Positions 1 through 13,758 of a DNA stretch of 64,000 nt are shown here, one piece after another. Every line of letters starts with the position of its first letter. Within the stretch, counting starts at the first letter, position 1. A model generated the notes under the pieces. The model made no database searches and was not told the origin of the DNA. It saw nothing but the letters and a program-made list of their open reading frames with translations. A program made the translations under genes and the position numbers. Source of the DNA: Dallia pectoralis (taxonomy: Eukaryota; Chordata; Actinopteri; Esociformes; Umbridae); NCBI GenBank assembly GCA_029465975.1, contig CM055742.1, forward strand, positions 5,463,099 to 5,527,098, read 5' to 3'.

Positions 1-2012
1 AGTGACTGGTGGGAGTAGCCGTTGATTTCCTGTGACAGCTATGCTAATGTATATGGTCGCTGGCAAAGATGTGGTGCTTCCAGCCTTGCCTGCCTTTTAC
101 ATATCTGTGCCCAGGCTGGGCTAACAGCCAAACGCACACACATTCAGAGAGGACCTCTCAAAAATATTATCTGGTTACGGTAAAGGTCGCTCTTTGAATG
201 AAATATTTTGTGACACGTAGGACTCGCGCGAACTCCCTGTCGGTTTTGCCTATGCGTTTTTAGCGTTGCAGCGCTAATACACAATCTAATCTGACCCCGT
301 GCACAATTCGGGCCATGTTGCGGAAAGCCTGGGCGTGTTGAGTACTAGCCTTCAAAGAGAGCCGTGTTAAAAACCAGAATGTGCCCGGCTCCAAACAGAT
401 TCTTCACAGTTGATGAGGGATTTGAGTTCAAGCTCCTTTCATTTTTCTTGGCTACACCGAGGCCAGCCCAGCTTCTCAGAATATAAATTATGCATTATGT
501 TTATCGTGAGCTCCTAAGTGCTACTATGCAAGTGTTTGCCTGTGTGCTAATGCGAAAGGGCAAGATGCACAGCCGCTACGACGTCAGGACGGTATCCGAG
601 AGGTTGACGGTTCAAATCCACAGGCCTTTTTTTTCCTTAGAGAAAAAATCTGTTGAATTTAACAAAACTGTACAGAGCCAAGATGGACACCAGGGAAGCG
701 ATGGAGTATAACGTGGTTAAGCACAAACCGTCGCCAGGGTTGAAAGTTCACGTCTTGTCTAGGGATGGGTGTCGAGACCCGGTTCATTTAAGGAACCGGT
801 TCCATATTTCTCGAGGCCCAGAAATCAATAAGGTCAGAGCTACCACTGGGTCGTGTCATGTAACTTAACGTCTCGCGAGACGAGAGTCATTTCATTTAAA
901 TCTAATCACTAGTGCTCGAAGGTACATCCAATACATCGAACGTACTTCTAATTGAGATTTTAAATTCAATTGAATTGCCAGCCTTCCACCTTAAAAATAG
1001 ACAAATTTATTGAATTGACTCACGCCCTAATTCGCTAGATTTCTCTGCTAGGTGCTAAGCGGTCAAAGGCGTGGCTACATTTGACTAAAGCCAAAGATAA
1101 TGAGGAAGCGGAATGTCTTTAATGTTCAAAGTTAATTTCTTGCAAGCGAGGAAACACAACACCGATGATAAAGGACCTCAACTTTGTGCGTCGCTAAAAA
1201 GAACAACGCAGTACCTTCGACTGTCATCGAGAAACAATAAGGAAAATATCGACAAAGACCGGGATCGTTAAGCGGTCTCAGTAATGGTATCAATATCAAT
1301 AAAAGGCAGTACGTTCCCCATCCTAAATTGTGTCACAGAAAGCAGACAATTTCTGAAAGTGAAAGCTTTGAAGCAACAGGTTCTGTTTATTTCTACGGGC
1401 CACGGCACTAAGCTAGATTAGCGTAAACACCGTGCCTGAAAACTGTTTGCTTTATCGGTTAACGCCGAGCCGTTTACTCCTTTTTCTTGCCATTCGGGTT
1501 TATTTTTTGGAGGCGGGGGGCGGGTGTGCAAATACTATTAAAGCCGTTGCGTGATGGCATTTATTCCATGTTCTTTTATGTGTTTAGAGCTCTTTGTGTT
1601 TTGTGACGAGGCTTTCGTGGTTCTGAGGTACTTTTCTCAATTTCCCATGCCCTGGAAATCACTCCTGGACGCACTGAGCCTTTCTTCTCTCAACAAGTCC
1701 CCTGAGTTGTGTTGTGTTGTTACTGGGTGTGTTATGTGTTGACCGGCTATTTCCTGACAGTTTCCAGCGCGACATTTCTGGAAGTTCGAGGCTAAAAACA
1801 GAACCGGCGAGAGATCCAATAACTGATCGGAGACGGTTGGACTCGGCCTTCTGAGGCCTCGGTTCTTTAAGTCAATACAGATATTGTCTCAGCTGCAGAT
1901 CAAAGTGTATCAGATCTGGGTTGTTGATCCACGGCGCTTTTCCACTCAGACACGGCTCGTATCCCAAACGGCCATTCTGTTCACTATTTAGCACGTCACC
2001 TTTGAACACGGT
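1..2012 (+). other. nr3c2 upstream intron, unique part
   Basis: No exon was recognised on either strand; the open frames here are short and have no recognisable domain. A B-box-like element lies at 609-619 and is described separately. The sequence is otherwise of ordinary complexity. It is assigned to the intron before the zinc-finger 1 exon only because that exon needs an upstream N-terminal-domain exon that is not in the window. Confidence 0.55.
609..636 (+). other. B-box-like pol III element with following T run
   Basis: GGTTCAAATCC at 609-619 matches the consensus of the internal B box of tRNA genes and tRNA-derived SINEs. A run of T follows at about 628-636, which could act as a pol III terminator. 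I cannot fold the flanks into an intact cloverleaf and see no convincing A box, so this is at most a decayed SINE head or a chance match. Confidence 0.25.
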
Positions 2013-4063
2013 CCATAGGGACCCTATATAGGGAGTAGGGTGTAGGACATATAGGGACCCTATATAGGGAGTAGGGTGTGGGACATATAGGGACCCTATA
2101 TAGGGGGTAGGGTATGGGACATATAGGGACCCTATATACGGGGTAGGGTGTGGGACATATAGGGACCCTATATAGGGGGTAGGGTGTGGGACATATAGGG
2201 ACCCTATATAGAGGGTAGGGTGTAGGACATATAGGGACCCTATATAGGGAGTAGGGTGTAGGACATATAGGGACCCTATATAGGGAGTAGGGTGTGGGAC
2301 ATATAGGGACCCTATATAGGGGGTAGGGTGTAGGACATATAGGGACCCTATATAGACCCTATAGGGAGTAGGGTGTAGGACATATAGGGACCCTATATAG
2401 GGAGTAGGGTGTAGGACATATAGGGACCCTATATAGGGGTAGGGTGTAGGACATATAGGGACCCTATATAGGGAGTAGGGTGTAGGACATATAGGGACCC
2501 TATATAGGGAGTAGGGTGTAGGACATATAGGGACCCTATATAGGGGGTAGGGTGTAGGACATATAGGGTATAGGGGTGTGGGACATATAGGGACCCTATA
2601 TAGGGGAGTAGGGTGTAGGACATATAGGGACCCTATATAGGGAGTAGGGTGTAGGACATATAGGGTGTAGGACACATAGGGACCCTATATAGGGGTAGGG
2701 TGTAGGACCCACATAGGGACCCTATAGGGGTAGGGTGTAGGACATATAGGGACCCTATATAGGGGGTAGGGTGTAGGACATATAGGGACCCTATATAGGG
2801 AGTAGGGTGTAGGACATATAGGGACCCTATATAGGGAGTAGGGTGTAGGACATATAGGGACCCATAGGGGGACATATAGGGATATATAGGGGGTAGGGTG
2901 TAGGACATATAGGGACCCTATAGGGGGTAGGGTGGGACATATAGGACATATAGGGACCTATATAGGGGGTAGGGTGTGGGACATATAGGGGGGTAGGGTG
3001 TGGGACATATAGGGACCCTATATAGAGGGTAGGGTGTGGGACATAGGGACCCTATATAGGGGTAGGGTGTGGGACATATAGGGACCCTATATAGAGGGTA
3101 GGGTGTGGGACATATAGGGACCCTATATAGGGGTAGGGTGTGGGACATATAGGGGGGGTAGGGTGTGGGACATATAGGGACCCTATAGGGTAGGGACCCT
3201 ATATAGGGGTAGGGTGTGGGACATATAGGGACCCTATATAGGGGGGGTAGGGTGTAGGACATATAGGGACCCTATATAGGGGGTAGGGTGTAGGACACAT
3301 AGGGACCCTATAGGGGGTAAAGGGTAGGGGTAGGGTGGGACACATAGGGACCCTATATAGGGGGTATATAGGGACCCTATATAGGGGTAGGGTGGGGTAG
3401 GGGGTAGGGTGTAGGACATATAGGGACCCTATATGTGGGACATATAGGGGGGGTAGGGTGTGGGACATATAGGGACCCTATATAGAGGGTAGGGTGTGGG
3501 ACATATAGGGACCCTATATAGAGGGTAGGGTGTGGGACATATAGGGACCCTATATAGGGGTAGGGTGTGGGACATATAGGGACCCTATATAGGGGTAGGG
3601 TGTAGGACATATAGGGACCCTATATAGGGGGTAGGGTGTGGGACATATAGGGACCCTATATAGGGGTAGGGTGTGGGACATATAGGGACCCTATATAGGG
3701 GGTAGGGTGTAGGACACATAGGGACCCTATATACGGGGTAGGGTGTAGGACATATAGGGACCCTATATAGGGGGTAGGGTGTAGGACATATAGGGACCCT
3801 ATATACGGGGTAGGGTGTGGGACATATAGGGACCCTATATAGGGGGTAGGGTGTGGGACATATAGGGACCCTATATAGGGGGTAGGGGGTAGGACCCTAT
3901 ATAGAGGGTAGGGTGTAGGACATATAGGGACCCTATATACGGGGTAGGGTGTAGGACATATAGGGACCCTATATAGGGGGTAGGGTGTAGGACACATAGG
4001 GACCCTATATACGGGGTAGGGTGTAGGACATATAGGGACCCTATATAGGGGGTAGGGTGTGGG
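2013..4063. repeat. 36-bp minisatellite, about 57 copies
   Basis: A tandem array with a period of 36 bp and single-base and indel variants. Each unit holds the near-palindrome TATAGGGACCCTATA followed by G-rich sequence of the form GGGGGTAGGGTGTGGGACA. Some units are shortened to 16-28 bp. The 36-bp period is a multiple of three and lacks stop codons on the minus strand, which produces long artificial open frames (for example 1872-2675) reading IGSLYVLHPTPY repeats. Where the variant is TGTGGG rather than TGTAGG, the plus strand holds four GGG runs with loops of 7 bases or less. Confidence 0.97.
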
Positions 4064-6854
4064 AAATGGGGACAGAGTATCCGACACACCAGAACATCTG
4101 CCAATAATTCGTCATTATCGGTCTGGTAGATAATCGAGTTTCAGGAGCACTTCCGTGATGTAATTCTCCGAGCCCACGTTCTGAAATAACCCTGAACATT
4201 AACGATAATGGCCACGTCAGTCACACAGGTTGTCACGCCTCCCCGTCGTTTTGCGTTAGTGTCAAAACGTTTCGGACGGATCGTGGGTGTGCAGCTAGCA
4301 TAACGGAAATCACGTCGCAGGATCTCGCTTAAGATTTCGCCCGAACAATTGAACTTCCACTTGGATGGTGAGCATGGCTCGATGACTGGCAAGATTTACA
4401 TTAAAGCACCATGTCTTTGCTACGCTTAAAAAAAAAATATATATATATTTTTAAACTTAATGAACTTTATTATTATTCTTTGAATGGTTTTACCTCAATT
4501 GAAGGTTAGATTTCTCTCATATTATGAGTGTTTGATGATAAAATGACATTGACGTGCTATTTTCTACCATGGATGACAATAATTCTGAAGGCCACACTTT
4601 TTTTTGTATTTTTATTAAATCAAAATTCAGTAATTTACAGACCATCCTGCCACAACTGCCACTTTAATCTACAAAAGAACCGTCAAAGCTCTCGCTGGTC
4701 TGGGAGTTTGATTGATTTGACGTGATGCAATTTAGAACAAATTGTTGTCCCTGTTTTGGCATTTGTTTTAACCAATGTCTCCGGGTTCGCGTGTTTAGTA
4801 AAATCTGCTTTTCTACAAGGCTGAAGTAGAGCAAATACCACGGCGGTTTCTAAAACAATGCTGAGTTGGGTAAATTGACATTTGAAATCGCCCTGTCTAA
4901 TGCGTTTTAGGCGAAAACAGTGGAGTAGGACAAAGCTTGCAGAGCTCTGCGCGAACCAGATCTGACGTTCACTCTCTAAATTGTATAAGCTCTGGTTTCT
5001 GACATAGCTGGTTACACATTTAAAAACAATAGACCCCTGGGGAAAAGCCTTTCTGAGGTAACCAATCTAAGCGATTTGTGCAGTAAAGCCTTATTCCTCA
5101 GCTCTGATCTAGCACGTAACACGTACTTGGTGCACAAGGCTAGACCAAGCTTAGATGGTGCGCTTAGAGGAAGAGAAATCCTTCTGGAAAACAAACAGAG
5201 CTGTGTCACATGACTGAGGCCCTCTTATTACTACTTCACTCTCTCTCTCCCTCTTTCTCTCCCTCTATCTTTCTCTCTCGCTGCCTTTGACAACCAAGAA
5301 TTATGGGAGTTTCCAGCAAGGCGTTAGGTCCCTCCCACAGAGATAATAACCGGCTGTCAGTTACTTTCGCCATGGAGATTCACACTGAACGTTCGTAGAT
5401 GGTCACATTATCTCAGGCAATTAGTAAATATCTGGTGTTCTACCCTGCTATATATAGAGGCCCACTTTAGACCAGGTCCTGGACCTGTGCTTATATCCGT
5501 GATTGATGGAGGCTAACTTCAAGCGGCATTACTGATGACATGTTGCTCTCGGGGGTCAGTTTCATCACTAGTCTTCCACTTAAATTGAAAAAAGAACGGG
5601 AGGTGGCTCTCTCAGCTGAGTCTTCCCGCTTCCACTGCCACGGTCGGCAGGGCTCACAGCTGTATCGGTAGGCCAGTAGGTTAAAGGTCAGAGGTCATTC
5701 ATGTGAATGGGAGAGTGGGTTATGAAATACGGTGAGGTTTCCAGGTGAGTGGCTTACCGAACAATATAATTCGCGGTTACACTAGTTGTCGTTGCTTACA
5801 GGGGCCTTTGTACTGTTCTATGCTGGAGGTAGAGCTGTTCTTTATTCATAGAAATGCATTTTCAGAATGGGAATAAAATATTTGAGTTTAATTAAATCAC
5901 GATGTACAGAAAAAAATATCAACATTCAGCACAAACAACCTGGCGACCTTTTGATCTAAAGGTCACCGGTCGCCCCTAGCTGTAGGTCATTCTCTCTCGC
6001 TCTCTTTGTCCCTCTCTGTTTTCATGCCATTCTCTCCATCCGCTTCTCTCTTCGTACGTCTCTCCCGCTCCGCCCGTTACCCTGTTTACACGCGCAACAC
6101 TGGATTCAGAAAAGAAAGACAAACCAGATCAGTGGAAGATTTCGTGAGGTGAGAGGTCAAAAAGCACAGGTCAGATTCAACCAGGAATGCAATCACAGCC
6201 CAGATACAATCTGACAGACAATTCCCTCGCTGTTGCGCCAGAGAAAAAAGTGTTTTTGGGGAGAGACAAGATGTAGATATGCCCGGGTTTCTTTGTCTCT
6301 CTTATCTTATAATGAAATATCAACAGTCGATTGGGAACGTTTTTATTTGATTTATTCGACATGTTGTACACTAGTCTGTTGTTTTGAAACGGTTGGCGTC
6401 GTTGAACACTACGGTCACACTTCTGAGGGCTTTGACTCTCTCCGAACACTCATTGTGTCCCTGTGTAACTTCACAGCTCTACACAGCTTTTACATCTGAA
6501 TCTGCACATAAATTAATTGATTCAAATTAAATGATTCTCCACCATCTATTCAGCTCTTACCTACAACATGTGATCGTTTGGTTTTCCAATAACAACACTG
6601 GACCAGTGAAAAAAACTAAAAACATAAACCCCCCGTTGCTGGACTTCACCTACTGTGTGTATCTTGTTGCTATAGCGTTTACCGAGGTAATATTGAATAA
6701 CGATTTTAAAGACTAACATCAACAGTTTAAATTAGATGTCATTGATAGCTCAAAGGGTATTCAAACAGAAAAGCAGAAAAGCATATTTCTCATGTGCATC
6801 TGAATACCAGGATGTAGCACCACAAATACATCCATTTAATAAAATTCATTCATC

Positions 6855-7020
6855 TCGACTGCGTACTCGGCAGGTCGTACGGCGGCTCGCCCGGCGAGTT
6901 TTACGAGGTATTGTTGACGGCGCCACAAGATGCGACGCGTTCACCCACCGGCCGGCTAGCCTCATTGTAAACGAGCGGGACTCAACCGTTTCGCCGAGCT
7001 TCAAGCGCGTCTGACATCAT
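6855..7020. promoter_or_regulatory. CpG-dense patch in intron
   Basis: About 160 bp with a clearly raised CpG density compared with the A/T-rich flanks, for example GTACGGCGGCTCGCCCGGCG near 6878. It could mark an unmethylated intronic regulatory element or alternative start. No TATA box or exon could be tied to it, so the regulatory reading is weak. Confidence 0.2.
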
Positions 7021-7989
7021 ACAGACCCACCAAGAACATTCCGAACCGCAATTAACTATCAATTCCGTGCGCAGCTTCCGCCGCGGTTAACCTTTCGCCA
7101 TCTGCAAACAACAGCGTTGTATGGTAACCATAGTAACACCGTAACACCAGCCCGGCGTAGCGATACATATTGTATTTCTTTGCTCTCAGGTGCTCTCCGA
7201 GTGGGCCTTGTGCTCGGGTCACCTTCGCCGTGCAGCACAGAGGCAGAAGTAAAGTAGATCCCTGGTAACAGTCTCCTATTTCACCCCAAGGTCTCGCTGG
7301 GAGGTGATGAGTGGGTGTTTTAATGTTTAGGCTGTCTGACTAGAAGTTACATAACTTGTTTAATTCTCTCGGTCTCTCCTGGTCTTTATATACACACAGG
7401 CTTGAGCCCTCTGCCTGTTTTACCTACTCCACCTTAAGCTTGTTCTGCGTTCCGGAGTGTGGGTTTTATAACCTTAGACGGTACTTGTCAAGGGGACTTC
7501 TCTTTTGAGCTTTTGGAGGTGGTGTGAGTCCCGGGCTCTCCTCTGTACTGGATGCCTTTGTGGAATATGTCAGTGATCGTAAGTCTGCATTTGGCGCCCC
7601 GCTGTAGGCTGTCATGGACACACACACTTCCAGGACTGTGTGTTCACTGTGTGTGCGTGTGTGTGTGTCAGACAGGGAGATAGAAAAAGGTCTAATGTTA
7701 CTTGGTAAACTACTGATGACAGTGGCCAAGCTTTTCTGAGGCTGTCAGGGATGTTTATTTAATGTACAAAGGAGTTTGACTTTGTGTTGCACGTAAACCG
7801 GTACGGTACCGAGGTAGCGATTTCTAGCAGCGCTACTAAACTGGCATTTAGGAGGAAAAAATATATTTTAATGCCCGGAAACAGACTGGAACTGCAGCTA
7901 TTAAAGCTGGTCTGTGTCTTTAAGGCAAGCAGGGCTGGGTGTGACGTCACTCCCGTGCTCACGCTGTGTGTGTGTGTGTGTGTGTGTGC

Positions 7990-8190
7990 CATGGGGCAGA
8001 TAGCAGAGAGAAAACCGGACGAGAGGCGTCGCTTTGCAATGGCCACAATAGGAGAACGCGCTGCTGTGAGTCCACCGAAACTGGTTGACAAAGAGGCTGT
8101 CCGGAGTGAAATGTGGCAGTGCTTCGCTTACACACAGGCGATGGAAAAGACCGTCCCCAAAACTTGACCTATCTGCAAATGAAATTCAGA
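7990..8190 (+). pseudogene. possible BED-finger (hAT-type) transposase fragment
   Basis: The + frame that opens at ATG 7990 reads through SEMWQCFAYTQAMEK and, after a stop at about 8165, continues with PICK. Fish hAT-type BED zinc fingers have a similar spacing of W..F and a later C..C pair. The frame is interrupted, no second half of the finger is clear, and no terminal inverted repeats were found. This is a tentative identification of a decayed transposon or host-gene fragment. Confidence 0.25.
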
Positions 8191-10056
8191 GCATGTTTAG
8201 CTTTGAGGGGGTCACAAGCAGCCTCGCTTATACAGCCAGCTTCCTGTTGCGAATAGTTCTAAATTAATTTAGTTATTTGCAGAGGAGCACATCAGGGGAC
8301 ATCAGAAGGTCTACCTGCCTATCCTCGCTCATTTGGGAAGGAGTATCGGAGCACTCCAGCTCCCAGCTGTCCGTCAAAACGTGTTTTCGGCATGTCTGGC
8401 TTTATATGCAGTCCAAGACATTCTGCACTGAGCACTTTAGTCAGTCTGGTTCTCTTGGCTCCTCAAGATGGCAATGGGACTGTGTGTAAAGGCAATGCGG
8501 AGACACGGATTAGGTTAGCATGTTGCGCACTGCATCATGTCTCTGCTGTTGTGTTATTGAGGACAAACCACACGTTATAGTGACACGTTTAGTTTATTCA
8601 TTGTAATTGGGGAGGTTGTGTCTCATTTGTAAAATATTAATATCTACAAAACGGATCAATGTTCAAACGCTGTGTTTTTTAAATGTTTTTTGCAAAATAT
8701 ATTTTTTTCTCTCAGTTCTATATACATTGGGAAAGAAGTTTCGATAGAAGAAAAAGACTTAAACGTTGTCATATGACCCGGTTTGTCCTCATGTCATCAT
8801 CGTTTCAGTATCAAGTACTGTGATTCTTTACTTGGTATCTGTATCGAAGTCCAAATTCCTGGTACTGTGACAGAACTAGTTTGATTGCCCTCACACAGGC
8901 CTTATCATACCGGTCGCCGTGACCGAGGTTTCTACGGGGGCCATAAATCACAGAAAATGTATTTATACTAATGCAACCTGCCGAAATTACCGCCTGTGAC
9001 TGATGACTGCACATATCTCTGTGTTTCCTTTACTGTTTCCACGGTAACCGTTCCGACAATACCACCTCGTTTCAGAGTTCACCTGACCCGTTTGCTGGTC
9101 TTGGCGGGCTAACCGTCTCCAGAAAACGGGCAATCTATCAAATACGTGCGCGCGGGGGGGGGTTCGGGGGGGTCGGGGCAACTGGAAAAACTACAGACGC
9201 CTGCGTGCAATGCATTCTTGGAAGGGGGTGCACAGGGGTGGGGGGGAGAGCTCATCCGTGGAGATTCACCACCAGCCCATTACCGCCGCTCTATCTTTCG
9301 CACGACCTTCACTTGAGCTTATCTCGTGCTGACGAAGCATTTAAACGGCCGAAAAAAATTCTGAGTATTCTCAGTATTCGCCTGGTGTGACGTCCAAATT
9401 AGCCTTGAGTCCAGTTTGAGCTCAAACATCTGTCTCGTTGTGGCGCAGCGACGCATTAGCTTTAGTGAGGGAGTCTTCCTTCATTTGGCATCACACCCGA
9501 GATACAGTATTATCTTGTTTTACTGTTATCATGTACTCCTGTGAGACAGAATCGTGTCCCGTGTGAAAAGCATTGTGGGAGATATCGATTCTAGACACAT
9601 TGTATGTTTGGCAGCGGGAGAAAGTAGGTTGTTTACTCACGTTAATCTGTCCAGAGATCTGTGCGATGGAATAGCTGGTACAGGGTACACTATATTGTTG
9701 TTATCTGAATTTAAAATGTAGACTACAAACAACACAAAATAAAACTGCAGCTGTGGGGAAGTTTTTGGAAAAGAAAAAAAACCAAAAAGACTTTCTTTTT
9801 AACCTTTGATCTTGTAGCATTAGAATTCCCTTAGTCTGCAATGGTACATGTTGGAAGTTAAATAAACTTAGTCAATGGTAATTCATCTTGTGCCTAAAAC
9901 TTCCTGGTTCATCTTAGTCCGGCGTTAGGAAACTTTAGTCCTGAAGGGCTGAAACGTTTTTGTAGGTACCTGATAATTAATTGCATTCACTTGGTGTCCT
10001 AGATCTGAAGAGGCTGTTCAGAAAAGGCCTCAAGTATCGCTACTATACATTAGATG

Positions 10057-10182
10057 TAATGCTAATTATAATGCTAGCCAAGCCTCCTAGCTCACCAGCT
10101 AGTTACCATTTGTAATTATAGCCAGGTAGGCTAGCTCTCTTGCTAGCTACCAATTGTAATGCTAGTCAGGCAAGCTAGCTCT
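10057..10182. repeat. degenerate GCTAGC-rich duplication
   Basis: Two to three imperfect copies of an approximately 50-bp segment containing GCTAGC/CTAGCT words and TTACCATTTGTAAT or TACCAATTGTAAT. It is a short local duplication without coding potential. Confidence 0.6.
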
Positions 10183-11730
10183 CTACGCTTCCCTTGTTAA
10201 TGGTAAAAAAAATATTAGTTTGGGATGAAACAGCTGGTAGTGGTCTTTCTTCAGGGTCTGACAGGTGGTTGTGTCCTTGCCAGAGAAACAGACCAATATA
10301 AAACCACACGGCAAGTCGTGGGACACTAGACAGACAGAGATGGAGGTGACAGGCACTTTGTGGAAGACTGAGAGGAAGAGCACAGACAGTTGGCCAAGCG
10401 TGATTTCCAAACCCCCGGCGTGAGATTTAGACCAGCGCGTGGAATGTCCCTTCTGGCCCCTCAACATCACTTCCAGGAACATCTGGTCTCCCATCCAGCG
10501 ACTGACCAATACTCCCCCTGCTTAGCTTCAGAGACAGGCCAGCAGTGGGGTAACATGCAGCCGGTGTACAGCAGCCTGACGAAATATGTACAATGTTGTG
10601 CCTTCAAATAAACTTCAAGGCACTCATTGGAGCGTTCGTGGTTTTTATGTTTCAAAATTATCGCCTTAATAAAAAAGTGCTCTTCATTATATTCGAAAGG
10701 AGGACGTGTGTATAATTCTCGCAGACCCGAGATGCGATTCTGTTTGAAGCTTTCGCCATAGCCAGTATGTTTCGCTCGTACTGTGTAAACATAAAATGTC
10801 CGACTATTAGTGTTAGCTCGTCACTGCAGCCTCGTAAAGCACATTTTATCGTTGGCACAATTTTGAGCCAAGAACAGATGGATGACACCAATATCTGTCT
10901 CTGGTATTTAAAGAGGTTGAGATCATAGTAATGAACAACCGGTTTTGGAGCCGGTCCTGGTTGCTCTGATTCAAACAAGAGCACAAGATATCTCTTCATA
11001 AATATTCAGAGTGATACCTGCGTCGAACAGTGAAGTCAAGTTGTTTATCAAGGAAGGTACCTGCTGAGAAGTGTTGAATTACGTATGCGTGCTATTCGGA
11101 AATCTTAAACAAACTCTCTCCAGCGACATTTCCAGATATGGGGGAGTGAGTTGACAGGAGCCTGAACGAGGAAATAAACGGCGCAATTTGAGACATGTGT
11201 ACGTCTATTTGTTCGAAAGCTATCTGATAGGGCTGGGTGCGTTGTGCATCGTCCACTCCCAGTACTGGTCTCCTTCTCTGTCTTCCACACGGCACAGCCA
11301 CTGCGGCTAGGCTTTGGCCCGTCGTCCCTCTGTCTGTTTGCTTGTTTTATAAACAGGGAGTGCGAATGACCTAAATTACTCCCGCCGTGACGGGGAAGTC
11401 ACCTTGTCGGAGCCAGGCCCACGGGCCATGCGGGGGAAGGAGGACGGGGGGTGGGGTGCAGGGCTCGTGGCGGGTGGGGTGTGCGAGTTTTATTGAGACG
11501 TGGCACAGCGTCTGGCACGTCGGTATCGTTTTACTGATGTTGCATATTGGAGTGGAAAAGACGGCAGGTTCATGGGAAACACGGTGTGTTTAACAGGCTG
11601 ATTATATATAGGGCCACAGACACACGCGAACACACACGCCTCGCCAGAGACCATTAAACACCCTAACAAATTCAATGTGTATGTAAATAGACACGGGTGA
11701 ATTAGATCAGGTCTTGTGCGTGTGTTGTAG

Positions 11731-11895
11731 ATGGTGTGTGTGTGTGTATCCGTGCCTGAGTGTGTGTATCCCTGCCTGCGTGTGTTTGTGTATCCGTGCC
11801 TGCGTGTGTTTGTGTATCCGTGCCTGTGTGTGTGTATCCCTGCCTGCGTGTGTGTGTATCTGGGTGTGTGTGTCCCTGCCTGCGTGTGAGTGTGC
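11731..11895. repeat. TG-rich minisatellite, about 24-bp units
   Basis: Repeated TGTGTATCC followed by GTGCCTGCG or CTGCCTGCG within a (TG)n background, about six copies. The long open frames on both strands over this tract are repeat artefacts. Confidence 0.8.
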
Positions 11896-12100
11896 ATGTT
11901 TTCTTGATGAAGGGTGTCGTGCGAATGCTAACCAGACAATCACCTAGCCTGCTATTGATTGAGATGAGCGCCAATTAGTGAGGAGAAGCGGTGCTGGGGG
12001 GTGCTGGGGGAGGCGCGCTCTTAATGTCCCAATACGTTGTGTCCAGGTTTTCTACTTATTGTCTTGTTTTTCTTTTTGAGGCAGTTGTAGGTTGTACATG

Positions 12101-12206
<106 letters not shown>

Positions 12207-13310
12207 GGGGGTCTTAAACACCATTTCGAAAACCAGGCGTCATCATGGTTACAGTAGGTTTCAACACTGATCATGATTTCACTCGGGCAGTTCAGTCCCG
12301 ATTCCATGTGGATCATTTCAGCGGGTCACTTTCTAACACTCCCGCTGAAAGCTGTTGTGCCTCCGCGCGCTCGGTTTCTTCCTCCAAAAACTGTCCGGTT
12401 TCACCCCGTCATATAACCAGAACTCTGCTGAATCCGCGGAACTATTCGGAGCGCACGACTCTGTTCTGTTTTCAGAAGTTTGCTCCTCTTCTCCTGTTTC
12501 CTTCTCTCCCTCTCCAATGCTTTTCCCGGTGCTGCGAACTGCAGAATTTGTATTTTCACACGAAAGCATAACCGAAACTCATCAACGGCAGTCCGTCGTC
12601 TTCATGCTCGTTGCGCCTCACCGAAGAAGTGCACTTGAGGGGAACTCTGGTTTAGTCGATTATTGAGAAAATGCCTACGTGGCTACTTTTCAATGGCCAA
12701 CGGCGTGATTGAACAAACGTATGTGTGTGTGTGTGTGATGTTGTCAACATTCATATCTACATGGGTGAACCATTTCCCTTTAGTTGATGGCTACAACCTC
12801 TGTGTGTGTACGTGTGTGTCTGTGTGTGTGTGTGTCTGAGAGAGAGAGAATCTGTTTGTTTGTGTGTGACCTTATCTGTGCATGTGACTCGATCCATCGT
12901 TCATCAATAGCCAGTTACCACATGGATAATAATTAACCATGGAGCCAGACACCAACGGTGACCCCCACAGGGAGACAAGTCGGGTCAAGCACTGTCTGGT
13001 CGCAGCGGAAACCCTCTCTTATGTAATGCTTCGGTCCCTAGATCGGAGTTGAATCAAATTACCATCGTACGTTAGTCCAATGACCTGCGATGACGATCTC
13101 GTCATCAGCCGTTGTCCGTGTGTGCGTGTGTGTTACGCGGGCGTCTTTCGACATCGATGGTAGCTTGGTTAAAGGATGCTGCAAACGCACACACTAAGGT
13201 TTCGTTTTGAAGTATCTTGTTCTTCGTTTCTCCGTCAGAGAAAACCATTGTCTCGTGGCCACTCTTCCGTCTGTACGTCACGTAAAATGAAATGGCCCCT
13301 CGTTTTCGAT

Positions 13311-13668
13311 GTGTTTGGTTCAGATGCGTTTGGTTCATATGCGTTTGGTTCAGATGCGTTTGGTTCAGATGCGTTTGGTTCAGACGCGTTTGGTTCAGAT
13401 GCGTTTGGTTCAGATGCGTTTGGTTCAGTTTGGTTCAGACGCGTTTAGTTCAGACGGGCTTGGTTCAGATGCGTTTGGTACAGATACGTGTGGTTCAGAT
13501 GCGTTCAGTTCAGACGCGTTCGGTTCAGACGCGTTCGGTTCAGACGCGTTCGGTTCAGACGCGTTCGGTTCAGACGCGTTCGGTTCAGACGCATTCGGTT
13601 CTGAAGGGTTTGGTTCAGAAGGGTTTGGTTCAGATGCGTTTGGTTCAGACGCGTTCGGTCCAGACGCC
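13311..13668. repeat. 15-bp minisatellite upstream of the exon 3 acceptor, about 24 copies
   Basis: Period 15 bp, typical unit GCGTTTGGTTCAGAT, with T/C changes and one short (10-bp) unit at about 13429-13438 that shifts phase. The array ends about 90 bp before the zinc-finger 1 exon. Every copy carries TTCAG, resembling a weak 3' splice site. All + frames are open across the array, and one frame continues through into exon 3 (13292-14008). Confidence 0.96.
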
Positions 13669-13758
13669 TCTGGAGTGCGATGCCGGTTTTGTCATTCCTT
13701 TCTGTAAACGCCTCTGTCATCTCGAAAGGCTAAACCGGCGTCTTCGTCTCTGTTTCAG

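Noticed and set aside
1872..2675. 267-codon minus-strand frame and neighbouring frames over 1.9-4.1 kb
   Set aside because: Produced by the 36-bp repeat, whose period is a multiple of three without stops on that strand; the peptide is a simple IGSLYVLHPTPY repeat.
2013..4063. Interstitial telomeric repeat
   Set aside because: GTAGGGT words resemble TTAGGG, but the period is 36 bp and no (TTAGGG)n run is present.
9900..10030. Text resembling a dispersed fish repeat (GAAACTTTAGTCCTGAAGGG)
   Set aside because: Too short and diverged to assign to a family from memory.
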